This document shows, in pieces, positions 25,548-34,425 of a DNA stretch of 64,000 nt; the stretch's first letter is position 1; the number at the start of each line of letters is the position of its first letter. The stretch comes from UBA1926 sp036732005 (lineage in GTDB: Bacteria > Planctomycetota > Phycisphaerae > Phycisphaerales > UBA1924): assembly GCA_036732005.1 (NCBI GenBank), contig DAINDF010000003.1, positions 289,845 to 353,844 of the forward strand, written 5' to 3'. Both the position numbers and the translations under genes were made by a program. A model generated the notes under the pieces. The model saw nothing but the letters and a program-made list of their open reading frames with translations. It did not search any database and was not told where the DNA came from.

Positions 25548-25553
25548 ATTCTT
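25548..25553 (-). promoter_or_regulatory. AAGAAT hexamer, 7 nt before ppk
   Basis: On the minus strand AAGAAT ends 7 nt before the ppk GTG, and the spacer is only C and T bases. It is a weaker match to the TAnnnT theme than the other sites. Confidence 0.25.
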
Positions 25554-25579
25554 GCCCCGTCCGGACGCCCCGGAAAGGC

Positions 25580-26524
25580 TCAGGACATCGGCCCGATCAG
25601 GAAGGCGAGCAGCAGGTTCATCCCGTTGAAGCAGGCGTGCATCATCACAGGCACCCCGAACCGCCCCGTCCGCTCGTACGACGCCCCGATCGCCAGCGAG
25701 AGCACGAAGATCGGGGCCACCGCGTGCTTGCCCCCCTCCGGCAGCACCGACCAGTGGGCCGCCGCGAACAGCAGGCTCGTGAAGAAGACCGCCGACCAGC
25801 GGCTGTGCACCACCCGCAGGATCGCCGACTGGAGGTAGACGCGGTAGATCAGCTCCTCGACCAGCGGCACCAGGGCGACGAGCACGAACACCAGCACCCA
25901 CATCCAGGAATCGCCCTTGTGCTGGGCGATCAGTTGCAGCGTGTCGTGCGCCAGCGGGTCCTGCTCCACCGCCCCGAACCCGCGCGTCACCCAGACCCCC
26001 GCCTGCCCGGCGACCGCGACGATCGGGAACAACGCCAGGAAGAGCCCGAAGCCAAGGGGCCAGTCCGCCCACTTCGGGCGCACGCCCGCCGATGGGGCCT
26101 TCTGGGCGACGAACCAGAGCAGCCCGCTCCCGATCAGCGTCGCGAACCCCGCCGAGAGCACGCCCTTGAGGGCCTCATCCCGGATGGGCGCGTCCTTGAG
26201 CAGGGGGAGTTCCTGGGCCGCGGCCGCGCCCAGCCCCAGCGCGATGAAGGTGGTCAACGAGGCGAACAGCCACATGACCGCCGGGATCGGCTTGACATCG
26301 CGGTTACCCGCATCCAGCCCCCCGGGCCGGAAGGCGTTGAGCCTCCACAGCAGGATGACCGAGAAGACCGCCGTCCCGAGCAGAACCCAGGCCTGGTTGT
26401 CCGCCATCCAGCGGGCGATGTCGCCGAGACGGGCGTCGGCCATGTCGTCGGCGAGCGCGGGGGAGGCGCAGACGGCGAGGGCGGCGGCCGCAACAATCGG
26501 GGCGATGCCCGACGACCGAGCCAC
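25580..26524 (-). CDS. CPBP-family intramembrane metalloprotease
   Basis: The predicted product of about 314 residues has a signal-like N-terminus (IAPIVAAAALAVCASPALADD), about seven further hydrophobic segments and the CPBP/Abi motifs: EELIYR as EExxxR, FAAAHW as the FxxxH motif, and HACFNGMN as HxxxN. Members include CAAX prenyl endopeptidase relatives and bacteriocin self-immunity proteins; the substrate here is unknown. The GTG at 26524 is the most economical start because it begins just before the signal peptide. The start is uncertain, since it makes this gene's 5' end overlap the divergent trpC 5' end by 20 bp. It lies 39 bp after the end of ppk's 5' region on the same strand. Confidence 0.82.
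   Translation of the reverse strand: MARSSGIAPIVAAAALAVCASPALADDMADARLGDIARWMADNQAWVLLGTAVFSVILLWRLNAFRPGGLDAGNRDVKPIPAVMWLFASLTTFIALGLGAAAAQELPLLKDAPIRDEALKGVLSAGFATLIGSGLLWFVAQKAPSAGVRPKWADWPLGFGLFLALFPIVAVAGQAGVWVTRGFGAVEQDPLAHDTLQLIAQHKGDSWMWVLVFVLVALVPLVEELIYRVYLQSAILRVVHSRWSAVFFTSLLFAAAHWSVLPEGGKHAVAPIFVLSLAIGASYERTGRFGVPVMMHACFNGMNLLLAFLIGPMS
26492..26497 (+). promoter_or_regulatory. AACAAT hexamer, 7 nt before trpC
   Basis: AACAAT, then CGGGGCG, then the trpC ATG. If it is the -10 box, the trpC promoter lies inside the coding sequence of the divergent protease gene. Confidence 0.35.
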
Positions 26525-27365
26525 CCCGCCGGCGGTCCTCGCCGAGATCCTCGCCCACAAGCGTGAAGAGGTCGAGCGCGCCAAATCCAAGATCCCCTTT
26601 GCCGAACTCGAGGCCGCCGTTGCCCAGGCGGAACCTCCCCGCAATTTCTTTCGGGCGGTGACCCGTTCCGGCACGAACGAAACCGCCGTGATCGCCGAGG
26701 TGAAGCGCCGGAGCCCCTCCGCGGGGCTCATCCGTCCAGAGTATGACGGCGAGGCGTTCCGCCCCGAGGCGATCGCCCGGGAGTACGAGCGGGCGGGGGC
26801 CGCGGCGATCTCCTGCCTGACCGACGAGCGGTTCTTCGGGGGGCACCTCGCCTTTCTGGAGCGGATCAAGGACGCCGTCGGGATCCCGGTGCTGCGGAAG
26901 GACTTCCTGATCGACCCCTGGCAGTTGTGGGAGAGCCGGGCCGCCGGGGCCGACGCGGTGCTCCTCATCGCCGAGGCGTTGACCGAGTCGGTCATGGTCG
27001 ACATGCTGATTCTGGCCCAGCAACTCCGGATGACGGTGCTGCTCGAGGTCCACAGCATGGAGAACCTCCTGCGGGTCCGCCCCCATGTGGGGTTCCCCCA
27101 CCCGACCTATTGCCTGCTCGGGATCAACAACCGCGACCTGACCACCATGACCACCTCCCTCGGGCACACGCTCCGCCTGGTCGACCTCGTCGAGGACCCC
27201 TCGGTGCTCGTCTCGGAATCCGGCATCCGCACGCCCGAGGATCTCACCCGTTTGAGGGATGTCGGCGTCCGCATCGTCCTGGTCGGCGAGCACCTCATGC
27301 GCCAGCCCTCCCCGGGGGAGGCGCTCCGCCTGCTGCTCGGGCGAGGCGACCAAGAACCCACCTGA
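26505..27365 (+). CDS. trpC: Indole-3-glycerol phosphate synthase
   Basis: TrpC closes the indole ring in tryptophan synthesis from CdRP. The 286-residue product has the barrel signatures in order: LAEILAHKREEVERAK at the N-terminus, VIAEVKRRSPSAG (about 60-72), CLTDERFFGGHLAFL, VLRKDFLIDPWQLWESRAAGADAVLLI, LLEVHSMENL, LLGINNRDLTTM and VSESGIRTPED. The catalytic Glu and Lys residues in these segments are present. It is free-standing, with no other trp genes adjacent; pabB is 5.7 kb away. No Shine-Dalgarno is visible at the start. Confidence 0.96.
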   Translation: MPDDRATPPAVLAEILAHKREEVERAKSKIPFAELEAAVAQAEPPRNFFRAVTRSGTNETAVIAEVKRRSPSAGLIRPEYDGEAFRPEAIAREYERAGAAAISCLTDERFFGGHLAFLERIKDAVGIPVLRKDFLIDPWQLWESRAAGADAVLLIAEALTESVMVDMLILAQQLRMTVLLEVHSMENLLRVRPHVGFPHPTYCLLGINNRDLTTMTTSLGHTLRLVDLVEDPSVLVSESGIRTPEDLTRLRDVGVRIVLVGEHLMRQPSPGEALRLLLGRGDQEPT

Positions 27366-27397
27366 TCTGGTGGTTTTCCTGCCGAGGATCTGCAACT

Positions 27398-27412
27398 CCC
27401 CGGACTCCGGGG
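27398..27412 (+). terminator. Small hairpin after trpC
   Basis: CCCCGG and CCGGGG pair around a 3-nt loop, 33 nt past the trpC stop. There is no T run; a weak candidate. Confidence 0.3.
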
Positions 27413-27434
27413 CGGTTGGAACGGGCGTCTCTCC

Positions 27435-27440
27435 TACAGT
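27435..27440 (+). promoter_or_regulatory. TACAGT -10-like element for the thioredoxin-like gene
   Basis: TACAGT lies 47 nt before the ATG at 27488, giving a leader of about 40 nt that contains the AGGAGG site. No convincing -35 hexamer at the right distance. Confidence 0.3.
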
Positions 27441-27487
27441 CGAGACAACGCAACCCCGATCTTCGAGCCACCAGGAGGCCCACACCG

Positions 27488-28822
27488 ATGGCACAGATTC
27501 GTCTGCACGCAGTGATTGGGCGCGTCGCCGCCGCGGCCGCGCTCGCGGTTTCGTCGCTCGGCTTCGCCCAGGAGACCTCGGGGCGCGACGCCCTGCTCGC
27601 CGCGGTCGAGGCCGCGCGGGGCCTGCAATCGCTCACCGCCGAGGTCGAGATGACCGGGGAGGGCGGGTTCAAGTCCTATGTGCCGACCGGCAAGGGGACG
27701 ATCCGGCTGCTCCGCCAGGACGAGGCGATCGAGGGGCGGGCCTGGCACAGCCGGCTCGACACGACCTATGTCCACAAGGCGGGCGACCCCGAGGAGCAGA
27801 TCACCACGCTCAAGACGCCCGAATCGCTGATCTGGATCGAGCACGAGAAGAAGCAGGTCATCGAGCGGTCGTACAACGACACGCGGAGCCGGGCGGCGTC
27901 GGCCCTGAACCTCTTCGCCCTGCCCGAGATCACCGCGGAGGAGCCCTACGCCCGCGAGTTGACCGAGGCGACGGACTGGCGGCTGCTCGAGCCCGCCGAG
28001 GTCAACGGGGTGAAGTGCCGGGTGGTTGAGGTCGTGTACGACATGAGCGACCCGAAGAGGTCGCGCGACCCGAGCCAGTCGCTGATCCGCACGCCCTCGT
28101 CGAAGTGGTACTTCGGCGCGGACGACAACCTGCCCCGCCGGATCGAACGCATCAGCGACCAGGGCATGATCTCCTTCACGATCGCGCTGGATATCAAGAA
28201 CATGCAGATCAACCCGGAGATCGACCCGGCCTCGCTCGTGGTGCAGACGCCCGAGGGGTACACCCGCGTCGAGCCGGGCAAGCCCGCGACGCCCGTCGCG
28301 GTCGCGCCGCGCACGGCCGAGAAGATCGAGAACGAGAAGGAAGAGCGGCAGCCCGAGGTCCTGCCCTCGATGCTGCCGGCGCACGGGTTCGACCTGGTTG
28401 ACGGGGACGGCAACGCGGTGACGCTCGACGGCCTGAAGGGGAGCGTCGCGGTGCTCTACTTCTGGGGCACCTGGTGCGTGCCGTGCAAGGAGTTCAGCCC
28501 GCTGGTGAGCGACCTGGTGGACCAGTTCGAGGGCGAGCCGGTGCGGGTGTTCGGGCTCCCGGTCCGCGAACGGAGCGAGGAGGCGGTGCGCGAGGCGATG
28601 AGCCCCTACAAGCACACCCTGCTGCTCGACCCCACGGCGGACGCGATCGGGTGCGACGCGACGGCGCGGGCGTACAAGGTCCGCCGCTACCCGACGATCT
28701 ATGTGATCGGCAAGGAAAGCCAGGTGCTCGCGGTGAAATGGCCCGAGCCCGATGTCCCCGCGGCGGACACGATGGCGGAGGTCGCCGAGGCAATCCGCGA
28801 GGGGCTGGACGCGAAGGACTGA
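27488..28822 (+). CDS. Secreted protein with LolA/DUF2092-like N-terminal and TlpA-type thioredoxin C-terminal domain
   Basis: The 444-residue product starts at the ATG at 27488 with AGGAGG 9 nt upstream, and has a signal peptide ending near SSLGFAQ. Residues about 30-270 form a beta-rich domain resembling lipoprotein-carrier-like or DUF2092 folds (LTAEVEMTGEGG, SLIWIEHEKKQVIER, WYFGADDNLPRRIERI). Residues about 300-440 are a thioredoxin fold of the TlpA/ResA type with the active site Trp329-Cys-Val-Pro-Cys333 and a cis-Pro segment YPTIYVIGK. It should act as a periplasmic thiol-disulfide protein. Planctomycetes often carry such fusions; the partner is unknown. A clean intrinsic terminator follows. 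Confidence 0.87.
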   Translation: MAQIRLHAVIGRVAAAAALAVSSLGFAQETSGRDALLAAVEAARGLQSLTAEVEMTGEGGFKSYVPTGKGTIRLLRQDEAIEGRAWHSRLDTTYVHKAGDPEEQITTLKTPESLIWIEHEKKQVIERSYNDTRSRAASALNLFALPEITAEEPYARELTEATDWRLLEPAEVNGVKCRVVEVVYDMSDPKRSRDPSQSLIRTPSSKWYFGADDNLPRRIERISDQGMISFTIALDIKNMQINPEIDPASLVVQTPEGYTRVEPGKPATPVAVAPRTAEKIENEKEERQPEVLPSMLPAHGFDLVDGDGNAVTLDGLKGSVAVLYFWGTWCVPCKEFSPLVSDLVDQFEGEPVRVFGLPVRERSEEAVREAMSPYKHTLLLDPTADAIGCDATARAYKVRRYPTIYVIGKESQVLAVKWPEPDVPAADTMAEVAEAIREGLDAKD

Positions 28823-28844
28823 CCGCCCCGCGATCAGGAATATC

Positions 28845-28870
28845 ACCCGGACCAACACCCGGGTTTTTTT
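28845..28870 (+). terminator. Rho-independent terminator after the thioredoxin-like gene
   Basis: ACCCGG (28845-28850) pairs with CCGGGT (28859-28864) and is followed by a run of seven T. It begins 22 nt after the stop codon. Confidence 0.85.
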
Positions 28871-28988
28871 CTGCGCCGATCGTGCCTGAAATCCCGCCGG
28901 CCCGACTTCCAACCAGACAGCACGCGATGGTGACAAGGGATCGAAGAGGGCAAACACGCCCGCGGGCGGCCTTGATAGGGAGAGCGGG

Positions 28989-30020
28989 ATGCGAGCATTC
29001 CAGCGGACCGCGTGCATGGCGGCTCTCGGACTCCTGTCCACATTCGCCCACGCCCAGGACGCACGGACACTCACCGACGCCGACCAGGCGATCGAGTGGC
29101 TCATCAACCCAGACAACGCGCACCAGAGCCGCCCCGAGGTGCTCGCCGAGGCCCGCGGGTTGATCGGCGCCCAGGCCGAGGCGCACCCGGATGAGGCCCG
29201 CTGGGTCTTCGGGCGAGGGCTGCTCGAAGCCCGGGAGAACGACTGGGCCAACGCGAAACCGCTGTTCGAGCGCGCGGCCGAGCTCGACGACACCGTCGCT
29301 CTGCACCACCAATGGCTGGGCAACGCGATCTTCTCGACGATCAACGAGGTCGGCCTGCTCGGCAAGGCCTCGGCCGCGGGCAAGGGACGCGACGCCTATC
29401 TCCGCGCCATCGAGCTCGATCCCGGCCTCGGCGGCGCCCGCGTCGGGCTGTGCGAGTTCTACCTCAACGCGCCCGGCATCGCGGGGGGCAGCAAGAAAGA
29501 GGCCCGCGAGCAGGCGCTGGCGCTGCTGGAGATCGAGGGATTCGAGTGCCACGGGCACCGCGTGCTCGGGACCATCCACGCCGACAAGGGCGAGTGGGCC
29601 GAGGCCGAGCGGGCGTTCGACCGGGCGATCGAGGCAGCCGAGCCGGGCGCGGAGCGGCGGGACATGCTCATGGCGTGGATCTCGCTCACGCTGAGCAAGG
29701 GCAGGGACGCCGAGGCGATCGAGGCCGCACACCGACTGGTCGAGCTCCAGCCCGACGACCCCCGGAGCGACTACATCCTCGGAGCGGTGCTCCAGGAGAC
29801 GGGGCGGCACGCCGATTCGGTCGAGCCGCTCGAGCGCGCGTGCGAAGCGCTGCCCGACTCGGCGTCGCCCCTGTGGCGGCTGGCGGTCGCGTACGAAGAG
29901 GTGGACCGGCACGCCGACGCGCACGCGGCGTTCACGCGCTTCGCCGAGCTCTACCCCGACCACGAGAACGCGAAGGACGCGGCGAAGAACGCGAAGCGGC
30001 TGAAGCGTCGCCTTCCCTGA
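28989..30020 (+). CDS. Secreted tetratricopeptide-repeat protein
   Basis: The 343-residue product begins with a signal peptide (MRAFQRTACMAALGLLSTFAHAQ). The rest is a series of TPR helix pairs, for example ARWVFGRGLLEARENDWANAK, HRVLGTIHADKGEWAEAERA, DYILGAVLQETGRHADSVEP and LWRLAVAYEEVDRHADAHAA, with a Lys/Arg-rich end (NAKRLKRRLP). It resembles tetratricopeptide proteins that organise periplasmic complexes; no partner is evident. GGGAG lies just before the ATG. It is convergent with ppdK and the two share the terminator region at 30050-30074. Confidence 0.85.
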   Translation: MRAFQRTACMAALGLLSTFAHAQDARTLTDADQAIEWLINPDNAHQSRPEVLAEARGLIGAQAEAHPDEARWVFGRGLLEARENDWANAKPLFERAAELDDTVALHHQWLGNAIFSTINEVGLLGKASAAGKGRDAYLRAIELDPGLGGARVGLCEFYLNAPGIAGGSKKEAREQALALLEIEGFECHGHRVLGTIHADKGEWAEAERAFDRAIEAAEPGAERRDMLMAWISLTLSKGRDAEAIEAAHRLVELQPDDPRSDYILGAVLQETGRHADSVEPLERACEALPDSASPLWRLAVAYEEVDRHADAHAAFTRFAELYPDHENAKDAAKNAKRLKRRLP

Positions 30021-30049
30021 GGCTCTTCACGGTTCCGCATCCGCGCACG

Positions 30050-30074
30050 AAAATGCCCGGGCTCGCGCCCGGGC
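30050..30074 (-). terminator. Rho-independent terminator of ppdK
   Basis: On the minus strand GCCCGGG and CCCGGGC form a perfect 7-bp stem with a 6-nt loop, followed by ATTTTC. It lies 55 nt past the ppdK stop. Confidence 0.7.
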
Positions 30075-30129
30075 CTTGGTCACGGTTCCCTGGTGCCCGG
30101 GGCGTGGCCGCCAGCCCCGGGCCGCCCGC

Positions 30130-32922
30130 TCACCCGTGCATGATCGCGGCCTGGGCCGCGGCGAGGCGGGCGATGGGCACGCGGAAGGGCGAGCAGGAGA
30201 CATAGTCGAGCCCGACCTTGTGGCAGAAGTGGACGGACGAGGGATCGCCCCCGTGCTCGCCGCAGATGCCGACCTTGAGGCCCTGGTTGGTGCCGCGCCC
30301 GCGCTGCACGCCCATCTCGACGAGCTGGCCCACGCCGGTCTGGTCGAGGCTCTGGAAGGGGTCGCCGTGGAGGATCTCCTTGGCGATGTACTCGGGGAGG
30401 AAGACGCCCGAGTCGTCGCGGGAGTACCCGAAGGTGAGCTGCGTCAGGTCGTTGGTGCCGAAGCTGAAGAAGTCGGCGACCTCGGCGATCTCGTCGGCGG
30501 TGACGCAGGCGCGGGGGATCTCGATCATGGTGCCGATCTTGATCTCGATGCGGCCGGCGAAATCCTCGGCCTGCCGGGTCTCGCGGATGGTCTGCTCGCA
30601 CTGCTCGCGGAGCATGGCGAGCTCGCTCTTGAGCCCGACGAGGGGGATCATGATCTCCGGGACGGCGCGGACCTTGCGACGGGCGCACTCGATGGCGGCC
30701 TCGGTGATCGCCCGGACCTGCATCTTGAGGATCTCGGGGTAGGTGACGGCGAGGCGGCAGCCGCGGTGCCCCAGCATGGGGTTGGCCTCGTGCAGGCGGG
30801 CGACGCGCTCGCGGACCTTCTCGACCGGGACGCCCAGCTCGCGGGCGACCTGCTGCTGCGAGGCCTCGTCGTTGGGGAGGAACTCGTGGAGCGGGGGGTC
30901 GAGCAGGCGGATGGTGACGGGCAGGCCCTTCATCGCCTCGAAGATGCCGATGAAGTCGTCGCGCTGGAAGGGCAGGAGCTTGGCGAGGGCCTTCTCGCGG
31001 GCCTCGGTGCTCTCGGCGAGGATCATCTCGCGCATCGGGAGGATGCGCTCGCCCTCGAAGAACATGTGCTCGGTCCGGGTCAGGCCGATGCCCTCGGCCC
31101 CGAAGTCGCGGGCCCGCTGGGCGTCCTCGGGGGTGTCGGCGTTGGTGCGCACGCCCAGGGTGCGGTACTTGTCGGCCCAGCGCATGATCTTGGCGAAATC
31201 GCCCCCCAGGCTCGGCTCGACGCGCTCGATGGCGCCCAGCATGACCTCGCCGGTCGCCCCGTCGATGGAGATGACATCGTCCCGGGTCACGATGGTCTCG
31301 CCGACGCGGAAGCGGCCGTTGGCGGCGTCGATGACGACCTCGCCCGCGCCCGCGACGCAGCAGGTGCCCCAGCCCCGCGCGACCACCGCCGCGTGGCTGG
31401 TCATGCCGCCCGTGCTCGTCAGGATGCCCACCGCCGAGTGCATGCCCTCGACATCCTCGGGGCTCGTCTCGCGGCGGACGAGGATGATGTGCTCGCCCGC
31501 CTTGGTGCGCTCGACGGCCTCCTCGGCGGTGAAGGCGGGCTTGCCGACCGCGGCGCCCGGCGAGGCGGGCAGCCCCTTGGCGAGCAGCGTGGCCTTCTCC
31601 TTGGCCTTGAAATCGAACGAGGGGAGCAGGAGCTGGGTCAGGTCGCCCGCGGGGATGCGGAGCAGCGCCTCCTTCTCGGTGATCAGCTTCTCCTTCACCA
31701 GGTCGCAGGCGATCCGCACCGCCGCCGCGCCGGTGCGCTTGCCCGTGCGGGTCTGGAGCATGTAGAGCTTGCCACGCTCGATGGTGAACTCGATGTCCTG
31801 CATCTCCTTGTAGTGCTTCTCGAGGATCGTCTTGATCTTCATGAGCTGGGCGTAGGACTTCTTGTCCCAGGCCGCCATCTGCTCGGCCGGGCGGGGCGTG
31901 CGGATGCCGGCGACGACATCCTCGCCCTGGGCGTTGACGAGGAACTCCCCGTAGAACTTGTTCTCGCCCGTGGAGGGGTTGCGGGTGAAAGCCACGCCCG
32001 TGCCCGAGTCATCGCCCATGTTCCCGTAGACCATGGTCTGGCAGTTGACCGCGGTGCCCTTGAGACCGGTGATGCCGTTGAGCCGGCGGTAAGAAATCGC
32101 CCGCGGCGCGTGCCAGGACTTGAACACCGCCTCGATCGAGAGCTCGAGCTGCTTGAAGGGATTCTGGGGGAACGGGTCGGCGACGCGCTTCTGGTAGACA
32201 TCCTTGTACGCCTCGCAGAGCTCGACCATGCCCTGCTCGGGAACCTCGGTGTCGACCTTGGCGCCGTACTTGTCCTTGATCCTGTCGAAGGCGTGCTCGA
32301 AGTGCTCGTGGTCGACGCCCATCACCACATCGCCGAACATGTTGATCAGGCGGCGGTAGGCGTCGTAGGCGAAGCGGCGGTTGCCCGTCTGCCGGGCGAG
32401 GCCCTCGACGGCCTCGTCGTTGAGCCCCAGGTTCAGGACGGTGTCCATCATCCCGGGCATCGAGACCTGCGCACCCGAGCGGACCGAGACGAGCAGCGGG
32501 TTGTTGTTGTCCCCGAAGACCTTGCCGGTCTCCTTCTGCACCTGCGCCATGTGGCGGTGCACCTCGTTCATCAGGCCGTGGGGGAGCCGCTTGCCGCCCT
32601 TGTAGTACTTCTCGCAGGTCTCGGTCGTGATGGTGAACCCCGGGGGCACGGGCAGCCCGATGGAGGTCATCTCGGCGAGGTTGGCGCCCTTGCCGCCGAG
32701 CAGGGCCTTCATCGTGCCGTCGCCCTCGGTCATCGAGGCGCCGAAGTAGTAGACCATCTTCCCGGGCTTGATCTTCTTGGACGCCGCCGCCTTGGCCGGG
32801 GCCTTGCCCCCCGCCTTCCGCACGACCTTCTTGGTGGTCCGCGCCGAGGCGGCGTGCGTGCGCACGGTGCCGGCCTTGGCCGTCTTCTTCGCCGTCTTCT
32901 TGCCAGTCGTCTTCTTCGCCAT
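30130..32922 (-). CDS. ppdK: Pyruvate, phosphate dikinase with basic N-terminal tail
   Basis: PPDK interconverts pyruvate + ATP + Pi and phosphoenolpyruvate + AMP + PPi. The 930-residue product has the nucleotide-binding part (LGGKGANLAEMTSIGLPVPPG, SVRSGAQVSMPGMMDTVLNLG), the swivelling phosphohistidine domain with the catalytic His near 509 in TGGMTSHAAVVARGWG, and the PEP-binding barrel ending in GTNDLTQLTFGYSRDD and the catalytic Cys in GICGEHGGDP. Before the catalytic domains is a tail of about 54 residues, rich in Lys, Ala and Thr (MAKKTTGKKTAKKTAKAG ...KKIKPGKM), which the enzyme does not usually have. AGGAAGG lies about 10 nt upstream. Convergent with the TPR gene and divergent from pabB. 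Confidence 0.95.
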   Translation of the reverse strand: MAKKTTGKKTAKKTAKAGTVRTHAASARTTKKVVRKAGGKAPAKAAASKKIKPGKMVYYFGASMTEGDGTMKALLGGKGANLAEMTSIGLPVPPGFTITTETCEKYYKGGKRLPHGLMNEVHRHMAQVQKETGKVFGDNNNPLLVSVRSGAQVSMPGMMDTVLNLGLNDEAVEGLARQTGNRRFAYDAYRRLINMFGDVVMGVDHEHFEHAFDRIKDKYGAKVDTEVPEQGMVELCEAYKDVYQKRVADPFPQNPFKQLELSIEAVFKSWHAPRAISYRRLNGITGLKGTAVNCQTMVYGNMGDDSGTGVAFTRNPSTGENKFYGEFLVNAQGEDVVAGIRTPRPAEQMAAWDKKSYAQLMKIKTILEKHYKEMQDIEFTIERGKLYMLQTRTGKRTGAAAVRIACDLVKEKLITEKEALLRIPAGDLTQLLLPSFDFKAKEKATLLAKGLPASPGAAVGKPAFTAEEAVERTKAGEHIILVRRETSPEDVEGMHSAVGILTSTGGMTSHAAVVARGWGTCCVAGAGEVVIDAANGRFRVGETIVTRDDVISIDGATGEVMLGAIERVEPSLGGDFAKIMRWADKYRTLGVRTNADTPEDAQRARDFGAEGIGLTRTEHMFFEGERILPMREMILAESTEAREKALAKLLPFQRDDFIGIFEAMKGLPVTIRLLDPPLHEFLPNDEASQQQVARELGVPVEKVRERVARLHEANPMLGHRGCRLAVTYPEILKMQVRAITEAAIECARRKVRAVPEIMIPLVGLKSELAMLREQCEQTIRETRQAEDFAGRIEIKIGTMIEIPRACVTADEIAEVADFFSFGTNDLTQLTFGYSRDDSGVFLPEYIAKEILHGDPFQSLDQTGVGQLVEMGVQRGRGTNQGLKVGICGEHGGDPSSVHFCHKVGLDYVSCSPFRVPIARLAAAQAAIMHG

Positions 32923-33077
32923 CGGGAGTGTGCCTTCCTGAGGGGGAGCTCGCGGCGGCCCGCCGGGAACCTCCCGGCTCGCGCCTGTCACGGCCGTTCC
33001 GTCCCGGAACACCGGGGAAACAAGACCGGGAAGGAACTTTAGAACGCGCCGAGCCCCGCGACGACCTCGCCGACCCG

Positions 33078-33083
33078 TACCAT
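33078..33083 (+). promoter_or_regulatory. TACCAT hexamer, 9 nt before pabB
   Basis: TACCAT, nine bases, then the pabB ATG at 33093; no ribosome binding site is present. Confidence 0.35.
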
Positions 33084-33092
33084 CGCGGATTG

Positions 33093-34415
33093 ATGCCCGA
33101 CCGCCACACGCGCGAATCTGGGGTAGCACAACTCGCCGACACGCTCGCCCGCTGGCCCGCCGACCGCCCGCTCGCCGTCCTCATCGCCGAGGAGGGCCGT
33201 TGGACGCTCGTCGCCTCGCCGGTGACGGCCCATGCCATCCGCTCGCCGGCGGACCTGGGCGCGCTGCTCCCCCCGGGGAACGGCCCCGCCCCCCACGAGG
33301 CCGGACCGCCCTTCCGGAGCGGTCGGATCGTGCTGCTCGGCTTCCCGCTCGGCGCGGCGTTCGAGCCGTCGAGCGGGCGCAACCCGATCGGCGGCGAGCC
33401 TTTGGGTTGGGTGCTGGACTGCCCGGGCGTGCTGGCGTTCGACTCCCGCGCGGGGGTCTGGGCCCGGTTCGGGCAGGCCCCGGACCCGCCCGAGCCCGGG
33501 CCGCGCGCCGCCCCCCCCGCCCCGTTCGGCGTCGGCCCGCTGACCAGCCGCCCGGGGAGGGCGGGGTACATGGACCTGGTGGGCCGGGCCCGGCGGGCGA
33601 TCGCCGCGGGCGATGTCTACCAGGTCAACCTGGCCCACAGGCTGAGCGCCCGGTTCGAGGGCTCGACGCGCGCGTTCTTCGCGGCCCTGGCCCGCGAGGC
33701 CGAGCCCGCCCACGGGGTCTACGCGGAACTGCCGGACGGGGCGGCGGTCTGCTCGGCGAGCCCGGAGCTGTTCCTGTCGTACGACGCGCAGACCCGGCGG
33801 GTGGTGACGCAGCCGATGAAGGGGACGCGCCCGATCGCCGGGGACGCCGAGGAGCTGCGCCGCGCCGACAAGGACCGGGCGGAGTTGAACATGATCACGG
33901 ACCTCATGCGAAACGACCTCGGGCGGGTCTGCGCGTTCGGGAGCGTGCGGGTGGAGCGGTCGCGCGAGATCCGTGCGCACGGGCGGAGCGTCTGGCAGGC
34001 CACCTCGACGGTCTCGGGCGTGCTGCGCGCGGGGCTGGGCGCGGCGGACCTGCTCGCGGCCTCGTTCCCGCCGGGCTCGGTGACCGGGACGCCGAAGATC
34101 CGGGCGATGCAGCTGATCGAGGATCTCGAGCCGACGCCCCGGGGGTTCTACTGCGGGGCGCTCGGGTGGGTGGACGACTCGGGCTCGATGTCGCTGAATG
34201 TGGCGATCCGGACCGCGGTGGTCACGCCGGGCCCGGAGCGTGACCTGCACTACCACGCCGGGGCGGGGATCGTGGCGGACTCGGACCCCGCATCGGAGTG
34301 GGAGGAGACGCTGGCGAAGGCGGAGGTGCTGCGGCGGGCGGTCGCGTGCGGGTCCGGACCGGCGGCGGTCGGGTCGGTCATCCGCGAGAGACAGGGTCCG
34401 ATGGGGACGCGGTAG
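33093..34415 (+). CDS. pabB: Aminodeoxychorismate synthase component I (chorismate-binding)
   Basis: PabB turns chorismate and ammonia into 4-amino-4-deoxychorismate for folate synthesis. The 440-residue product has the chorismate-binding fold signatures: AGDVYQVNLAHRLSA, PELFLSY, the PMKGTRPI loop (about 243-250), NMITDLMRNDLGRV, FPPGSVTGTPKIRAM near 330 and HYHAGAGIVADS. The N-terminal third is poorly conserved and lacks the LLES tryptophan-sensing motif of TrpE, which favours PabB. PabA and PabC are not adjacent. The start at 33093 was chosen for the protein-like N-terminus and the TACCAT box before it. The kinase gene follows 10 bp later. Confidence 0.87.
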   Translation: MPDRHTRESGVAQLADTLARWPADRPLAVLIAEEGRWTLVASPVTAHAIRSPADLGALLPPGNGPAPHEAGPPFRSGRIVLLGFPLGAAFEPSSGRNPIGGEPLGWVLDCPGVLAFDSRAGVWARFGQAPDPPEPGPRAAPPAPFGVGPLTSRPGRAGYMDLVGRARRAIAAGDVYQVNLAHRLSARFEGSTRAFFAALAREAEPAHGVYAELPDGAAVCSASPELFLSYDAQTRRVVTQPMKGTRPIAGDAEELRRADKDRAELNMITDLMRNDLGRVCAFGSVRVERSREIRAHGRSVWQATSTVSGVLRAGLGAADLLAASFPPGSVTGTPKIRAMQLIEDLEPTPRGFYCGALGWVDDSGSMSLNVAIRTAVVTPGPERDLHYHAGAGIVADSDPASEWEETLAKAEVLRRAVACGSGPAAVGSVIRERQGPMGTR

Positions 34416-34418
34416 ACT
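34413..34418 (+). promoter_or_regulatory. TAGACT hexamer, 7 nt before the kinase gene
   Basis: TAGACT overlaps the stop codon of pabB and lies 7 nt before the GTG start of the kinase gene, with no Shine-Dalgarno between. Confidence 0.3.
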
Positions 34419-34425
34419 TCGGGGC

